This document shows, in pieces, positions 40,647 through 43,696 of a DNA stretch of 43,696 nucleotides (position 1 is the stretch's first letter; each line of letters opens with the position of its first letter). The notes beneath the pieces are model-generated. The model did not search any database, was not told the DNA's origin, and was given only the letters and a program-made list of their open reading frames with translations. The DNA comes from an uncultured Acidimicrobiales bacterium (lineage in GTDB: Bacteria > Actinomycetota > Acidimicrobiia > Acidimicrobiales > CALAML01). Where the stretch lies: NCBI GenBank assembly GCA_937925845.1, contig CALAML010000113.1, positions 1-43,696 of the forward strand. Reading direction: 5' to 3'. Both the position numbers and the translations under genes were made by a program.

Positions 40647-41762
40647 TCAGCTTTCGATGATGACCACGTCAGGGAACGCGGCCAGGTAGGCAAACCAGAA
40701 GCTCGACCGCGACGGGAATGCATCTCCCGTCGCCGAATCAATCACCTTGCCGCCGCCACGCCCATCGAGTTCGACCACGATGGAATCGACCACTTCGACC
40801 GTGCCCTGGTCCCGGTCCTCCACCGGTACGGCGTAGGCCTGACCCTCGACCTCAATCCCGATCACCAAGGCAGCCGACGGCAGTCGATCATCGGCCAAGG
40901 CCTCTTCTTCGACCGGAAACGGCACCTGGCCGGCGTTGACGCGGTCGGCGTAGGAGCCGAACCGGTCCTCGTAGGTGCGACCAAAGCCCTGGTCATCGCT
41001 CAAGACCTGAGTATCCGGATGGGCTTCGCGCCAGGCATCCCAGGTGACGGTCTCCGACGGCAGGATGTCCATCGATGCACCGCTGAGCGTGCCGACGATC
41101 CCCCGCCCCGCCACCTGCCACCAGTAGCTCTCCGTTTCCCGATCGATCATCACCAGGTCGTTGTTATAGAGCGCGCTGGTATTGCCAAAGTTCAGGGTGC
41201 CGGAGAAGTCGGGATGGTCGATGCGGCGATCAAACACCACGCCACTGCGACACAGCGGGCAGTACGTCACCACCAGCGGCAGGCCATCGATCTCCTCGGC
41301 GACCAGCTCGTGAAGGTTCAGAACCCGATGGGGATAGGCGAAGGCCTCGCCCGAATCCGGACCGACATAACCGATGACCAGGTCGTCACCATCGAGCCAG
41401 CCCGCGTCGGCGGCCGACTGGTAACGGGGCTCGTCGATCGGAGGGATGGCATCCAACAGCCGAGCCACCTGAGCCTCCGAAGCTTCGCTCAACGGAATCG
41501 AACCGCCGTCAAAGGTGTCGAAGATGACCTCCTCGAGTCCCACCTCGGCACGAGTCAGGTCGGTGCCACCGATGCGTGTAGGGCCGGCCGGCTCGATGCC
41601 GACTGCAGCTTCGTCGCCAGCGTCATCAGCCGCCTGGTCGGCGATGGCTTCAGAAGCACTCGGCTCATCGGTCGAACCGCAGCTACTCAGCACCAAACCG
41701 GCCAACGCCAACGATGCCCCAAAGAGCATCGGACGCCACCGGTCTGTTGGTTCGATTCGCAT
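40647..41762 (-). CDS. DUF3179 lipoprotein
   Basis: 371 residues with a signal region ending in a lipobox LSSC (Cys28), then an acidic linker. The DUF3179 domain includes EEIDGLPLVVTYCPLCRSGVVFDRR, with the TYCPLC pair that defines the family, and NNDLVMIDRETESYWWQVAGRGIVGTLSG. The FGRTYEDRFGSYAD block is also typical. The function of DUF3179 is unknown; the two Cys may act in redox chemistry or metal binding. The C-terminal RSSFWFAYLAAFPDVVIIE is conserved in the family. ATG 41762 has no evident ribosome binding site or near -10 box. Confidence 0.9.
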   Translation of the reverse strand: MRIEPTDRWRPMLFGASLALAGLVLSSCGSTDEPSASEAIADQAADDAGDEAAVGIEPAGPTRIGGTDLTRAEVGLEEVIFDTFDGGSIPLSEASEAQVARLLDAIPPIDEPRYQSAADAGWLDGDDLVIGYVGPDSGEAFAYPHRVLNLHELVAEEIDGLPLVVTYCPLCRSGVVFDRRIDHPDFSGTLNFGNTSALYNNDLVMIDRETESYWWQVAGRGIVGTLSGASMDILPSETVTWDAWREAHPDTQVLSDDQGFGRTYEDRFGSYADRVNAGQVPFPVEEEALADDRLPSAALVIGIEVEGQAYAVPVEDRDQGTVEVVDSIVVELDGRGGGKVIDSATGDAFPSRSSFWFAYLAAFPDVVIIES

Positions 41763-41835
41763 AGCGAACCCAACCCGTTAAACCTGAAACGCCTTCCCGA
41801 AACAAGAGTGTCGGCCGTGGCGGGCCCACACTCCC

Positions 41836-41849
41836 AGGAGAAGTCTCCT
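41836..41849 (-). terminator. Hairpin overlapping the stop codon of the 41848 gene
   Basis: AGGAGA and TCTCCT arms with a 2-nt loop. The stop codon TAG (41848-41850) overlaps its proximal arm. A wider pair GAGTGT/ACACTC further downstream may extend it. Confidence 0.45.
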
Positions 41850-42354
41850 AACCGTCGTTGCAGAGCACACAGCCTTCTGTATGCATCAGCGCCTGATGGG
41901 TGTCACAAACTTCGCCGACGACATCGGGCATCAATGGCCAATCGGTCTGCGGACGGAGTTGGTCCGGGGTGAGCGACTCGATCAGGTCAACGAGGCCCGA
42001 TACCGCTTGAGTGACCCACTCGCGGCGGGGCTCGTAGCTGAGCCGGTGCCAGTCATCGCCGAGAATGGCCCGGTCGCACGATCGGAGGAAGAAGGCCTGG
42101 TCGATCTCGAATGTGGATTCATCCCAGGGCAAGTCGGCCACATCGAACCCGACCACACCCAGCCCGAGCAGGTTCTGGTCTCGGGCGGCAACGGCCACGG
42201 CCAGGCGACGCTGGGTGTCAGTTTCGGCCTCGGCGGTCAGAGCCATGGCCATCAACCCGATCACCACGCTCGTGAGCCCATTGTTCATGTTCACCGGAGC
42301 CACCGCGCCGGCCCCAGCACCGTCGTCTCCCCCAGCGTGAATGAGGTTCCCCAT
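41848..42354 (-). CDS. Small protein of unknown function with C-terminal Cys pair
   Basis: 168 residues. The first 25 are Gly/Ala-rich (MGNLIHAGGDDGAGAGAV). The body is helical with the segment EPRREWVTQAVSGLVDLIESLTPDQLRPQTDW. The C-terminus has Cys in GEVCDTHQALMHTEGCVLCNDG, where CVLC with the preceding His and Cys could bind a metal such as zinc. No signal peptide or membrane segment is convincing; a weak hydrophobic stretch (GLTSVVIGLMAMALTA) is near residue 26. TAGTGT ends 6 nt before ATG 42354, giving a leaderless start. No family recognised. Confidence 0.7.
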   Translation of the reverse strand: MGNLIHAGGDDGAGAGAVAPVNMNNGLTSVVIGLMAMALTAEAETDTQRRLAVAVAARDQNLLGLGVVGFDVADLPWDESTFEIDQAFFLRSCDRAILGDDWHRLSYEPRREWVTQAVSGLVDLIESLTPDQLRPQTDWPLMPDVVGEVCDTHQALMHTEGCVLCNDG

Positions 42355-42360
42355 AGGCCG

Positions 42361-42366
42361 ACACTA
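42361..42366 (-). promoter_or_regulatory. Putative -10 box (TAGTGT), leaderless start at 42354
   Basis: TAGTGT on the minus strand ends 6 nt before ATG 42354. Confidence 0.5.
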
Positions 42367-42402
42367 ACCCTCAAGCAGCAGCCAGGATAGAGCCAGCAAG
42401 CT

Positions 42403-42457
42403 CCCCACCAAGATCTGTGACGCCCAGCGCGTCAAAAGCAGCGCGCCAGGCGTCACA
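42403..42457. repeat. Stop-codon palindrome and left direct repeat of the TetR cassette
   Basis: TGTGACGCC (42416-42424) pairs with GGCGTCACA (42449-42457), then five more pairs after a two-base mismatch, with a 10-nt loop. The stop TGA of the NTF2-like gene (42453-42455) is inside the right arm. The 29 bases 42403-42431 recur exactly at 43668-43696 in the same orientation. Confidence 0.85.
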
Positions 42458-42923
42458 AAACTTGATTCTGGGAGGCGAGTTCGCGGGATTGGTCCCATGC
42501 GGCTACCCGTTGGGTGTCCTCGTAGTCCTCCCAGGCCACGAGGCGACCCCACTGCAACTCCAGAATCGCCACGGCCCGATTGTTGTAGTCATCGATGCCG
42601 TCGGGGCCGGGCCGGAAGCTCTTGACCCGCAACCCCACCCGGGTGTTCCACGGCGGGCCGTTCACCAGGATGTCCTCGATCTCGAACTGAACCCCTTCGT
42701 CGGTGAAGCGATCAGCGAAAGCCCGACACTCTTCTATCCCCCGATGGGTGGGGTGGCGATCTCGACCCTTTTCGACTGGGCGAAACATCGACGCCCACGA
42801 GTTGTCGCCGGGAAAGGCGATCGCCGCATCGGGTCGAGCCAGCTTGAGAAACAGCGATGCGTCGCCACTGTTCAGCTTCCCTACCGAATACCGGATCGCG
42901 GCCCGCAACGTGGCTTTGTACAT
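42453..42923 (-). CDS. NTF2/SnoaL-like protein
   Basis: 156 residues with the cone-shaped NTF2-like fold suggested by the opening helix TLRAAIRYSVGKLNSGDASLFLKLARPDAAIAFPGDNSW and a later strand pattern VGLRVKSFRPGPDGIDDYNNRAVAILELQWGRL. Such proteins act as small-molecule isomerases, cyclases or binding domains; catalytic residues cannot be assigned. ATG 42923 has GGAG 6-7 nt upstream; an in-frame ATG at 43040 lies within an operator and is rejected. It is divergent from a TetR gene with two operators between, so the TetR probably controls it. The stop codon lies in a palindrome repeated after the TetR gene. Confidence 0.75.
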   Translation of the reverse strand: MYKATLRAAIRYSVGKLNSGDASLFLKLARPDAAIAFPGDNSWASMFRPVEKGRDRHPTHRGIEECRAFADRFTDEGVQFEIEDILVNGPPWNTRVGLRVKSFRPGPDGIDDYNNRAVAILELQWGRLVAWEDYEDTQRVAAWDQSRELASQNQVL

Positions 42924-43027
42924 GGCCCACTCCAATCGAATCGATGACTGTTTCCTGTTGATGCCTGGCGATGCTGAAATCCCTTGCTCCGGAAGTCTGG
43001 TCCGGGAGTCACCGTCAGGTTTCACCA

Positions 43028-43045
43028 CTAGAACGATCATTCTAG
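43028..43045. promoter_or_regulatory. Operator-like palindrome 1 (TetR)
   Basis: 18 bp: CTAGAACGATCATTCTAG, symmetric except for one central pair. It contains TAGAAT on the minus strand, a likely -10 for the divergent NTF2-like gene. Confidence 0.7.
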
Positions 43046-43050
43046 CACCC

Positions 43051-43068
43051 CTAGAACGATCACTCTAG
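43051..43068. promoter_or_regulatory. Operator-like palindrome 2 (TetR)
   Basis: CTAGAACGATCACTCTAG, differing from palindrome 1 in one base (C for T at position 13) and 23 bp away centre to centre. It overlaps the -35 region of the TetR promoter. Confidence 0.7.
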
Positions 43069-43076
43069 TCGTCGGC

Positions 43077-43082
43077 TAGTCT
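43077..43082 (+). promoter_or_regulatory. Putative -10 box (TAGTCT) of the TetR gene
   Basis: TAGTCT ends 6 nt before GTG 43089. The intervening GGAGGG is too close to serve as a usual ribosome binding site, which supports a leaderless start. Confidence 0.5.
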
Positions 43083-43088
43083 GGAGGG

Positions 43089-43685
43089 GTGGCCTCCTCA
43101 ACCCAGCGCGACACCCGGGACCGCATCGTCACCGCCACCGCGGAGCTTTTCCGCATCCACGGCTTCAACGGCACCGGCCTGGCCCAGATCGTGAAGGCCG
43201 CGGAAGCGACCACCGGATCGCTGTACCACTTCTTCCCCGGCGGCAAAGAGGAACTGGCCGCCGAGGTGCTCCGAGTGAGCGGCCAGGCCTACCGCGACCT
43301 GGTGGTACTGGTTCTCAACGAAGCTCTCAACCCGGCGGCCGCCATGACCGACACCGCCGAAAGCGCAGGCGCAGTGCTCGAGGCCACCGACTTCATCGAC
43401 CCATGCCCGATCGGCACCATCGCCCGCGAGGTGGCCAGCACCCACGATGAGCTGCGCCGAGTGGCCGAGCAGGTCATGGAAAGCTGGGTGGAAGCGGTCC
43501 ACGATGACCTCATCGCCGCAGGAGTCGGGCCCGACCGAGCCGCGGTGCTGGCCACCACCGCGGTGGCGGCCATCGAAGGCGGCTTTGTGCTGGCTCGCGC
43601 CAACAAGTCAACGGCACCCCTTCTGAAAGTCGGCGAAGGCCTCCGCACGCTTATCGCCACCGAGCTCCCCCACCAAGATCTGTGA
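43089..43685 (+). CDS. TetR-family regulator, LmrA/YxaF type
   Basis: 198 residues. The N-terminal helix-turn-helix (about 10-55) reads RDRIVTATAELFRIHGFNGTGLAQIVKAAEATTGSLYHFFPGGKEEL, the standard TetR pattern. The ligand domain contains CPIGTIAREVAS, typical of the LmrA/YxaF subfamily that senses drugs or flavonoid-like compounds. The gene is divergent from the NTF2-like gene with two palindromic operators in between, so auto-repression and control of that gene are likely. Translation starts at GTG 43089 after a TAGTCT box. The last codons and stop (HQDL then TGA) are part of the direct repeat shared with 42403. Confidence 0.92.
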   Translation: MASSTQRDTRDRIVTATAELFRIHGFNGTGLAQIVKAAEATTGSLYHFFPGGKEELAAEVLRVSGQAYRDLVVLVLNEALNPAAAMTDTAESAGAVLEATDFIDPCPIGTIAREVASTHDELRRVAEQVMESWVEAVHDDLIAAGVGPDRAAVLATTAVAAIEGGFVLARANKSTAPLLKVGEGLRTLIATELPHQDL

Positions 43686-43696
43686 CGCCCAGCGCG
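43668..43696. repeat. Right direct repeat of the TetR cassette (cut by window end)
   Basis: 29 bases identical to 42403-42431, preceded by AGCTC in both places. It contains the TetR stop codon and the left arm of the palindrome; the right arm would lie just outside the window. Confidence 0.85.

Noticed and set aside
39987-41972. 661-codon plus-strand open frame
   Set aside because: Spans the antisense of three genes and an intergenic gap, with no coherent protein features.
1-43696. CRISPR arrays, tRNA or rRNA genes, transposases
   Set aside because: No regularly spaced repeats, no tRNA or rRNA signature and no transposase motif were seen on either strand.

Overview
The window is high-GC DNA whose gene content points to an actinomycete, most probably class Acidimicrobiia (an Ilumatobacter- or Microthrix-like lineage). 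The evidence is a mycothiol ligase (MshC), a phosphatidylinositol mannoside gene set (pgsA/patA/pimA), an InhA-type enoyl reductase, DUF3048 and DUF1996 lipoproteins, CaiB-type CoA-transferases and a lipoprotein serpin. The class-level assignment is inference. No rRNA, tRNA, CRISPR array or transposase gene was found. Genes are tightly packed and no gap longer than about 300 bases lacks a gene.

Layout. 1-5000 (minus): the N-terminal part of pdxS (PLP synthase), a DUF3048 lipoprotein, an HtpX-like protease, LemA and a repetitive secreted protein. 5178-9894 (plus): a four-helix membrane protein, a single-pass membrane protein with duplicated ectodomain units, and an 828-residue double-domain CoA-transferase. 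9886-10102: a convergent intergenic gap built from two copies of one palindromic unit. 10101-18059 (minus): the mycobacterial-type series thrS - HIT hydrolase - (three unrelated genes) - pgsA - patA - pimA, for inositol lipids and PIMs. 18156-21495: PlsC-like acyltransferase, mshC and a divergent inhA/fabI. 21509-26025 (minus): a zinc-ribbon membrane protein, an M23 endopeptidase with coiled coil, and two overlapping CNNM/CBS transport proteins. 26228-30177 (plus): a heterodimeric ABC exporter with one degenerate ATP site. 30207-42354 (minus): a secretion-oriented block with sulfatase, DUF1996 lipoprotein, His-rich membrane protein, serpin, D-aminoacylase-like amidohydrolase, SGNH hydrolase, DUF3179 lipoprotein and a small unknown. 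42403-43696: a divergent NTF2-like/TetR pair with tandem palindromic operators, bounded by a direct repeat.

Two genome-scale signals stand out. First, at least twelve genes carry a TANNNT -10 hexamer ending only 6-8 nt before the start codon, so their transcripts should be leaderless; this also fixes several start sites. Second, several different palindromic repeats sit at gene 3' ends: a nested 65-71 bp hairpin element (two copies), a hairpin that contains the stop codon and occurs at both ends of the TetR cassette, and the duplicated unit at 9886-10102. One gene (33912-35063) appears to begin with a non-canonical ATC codon.
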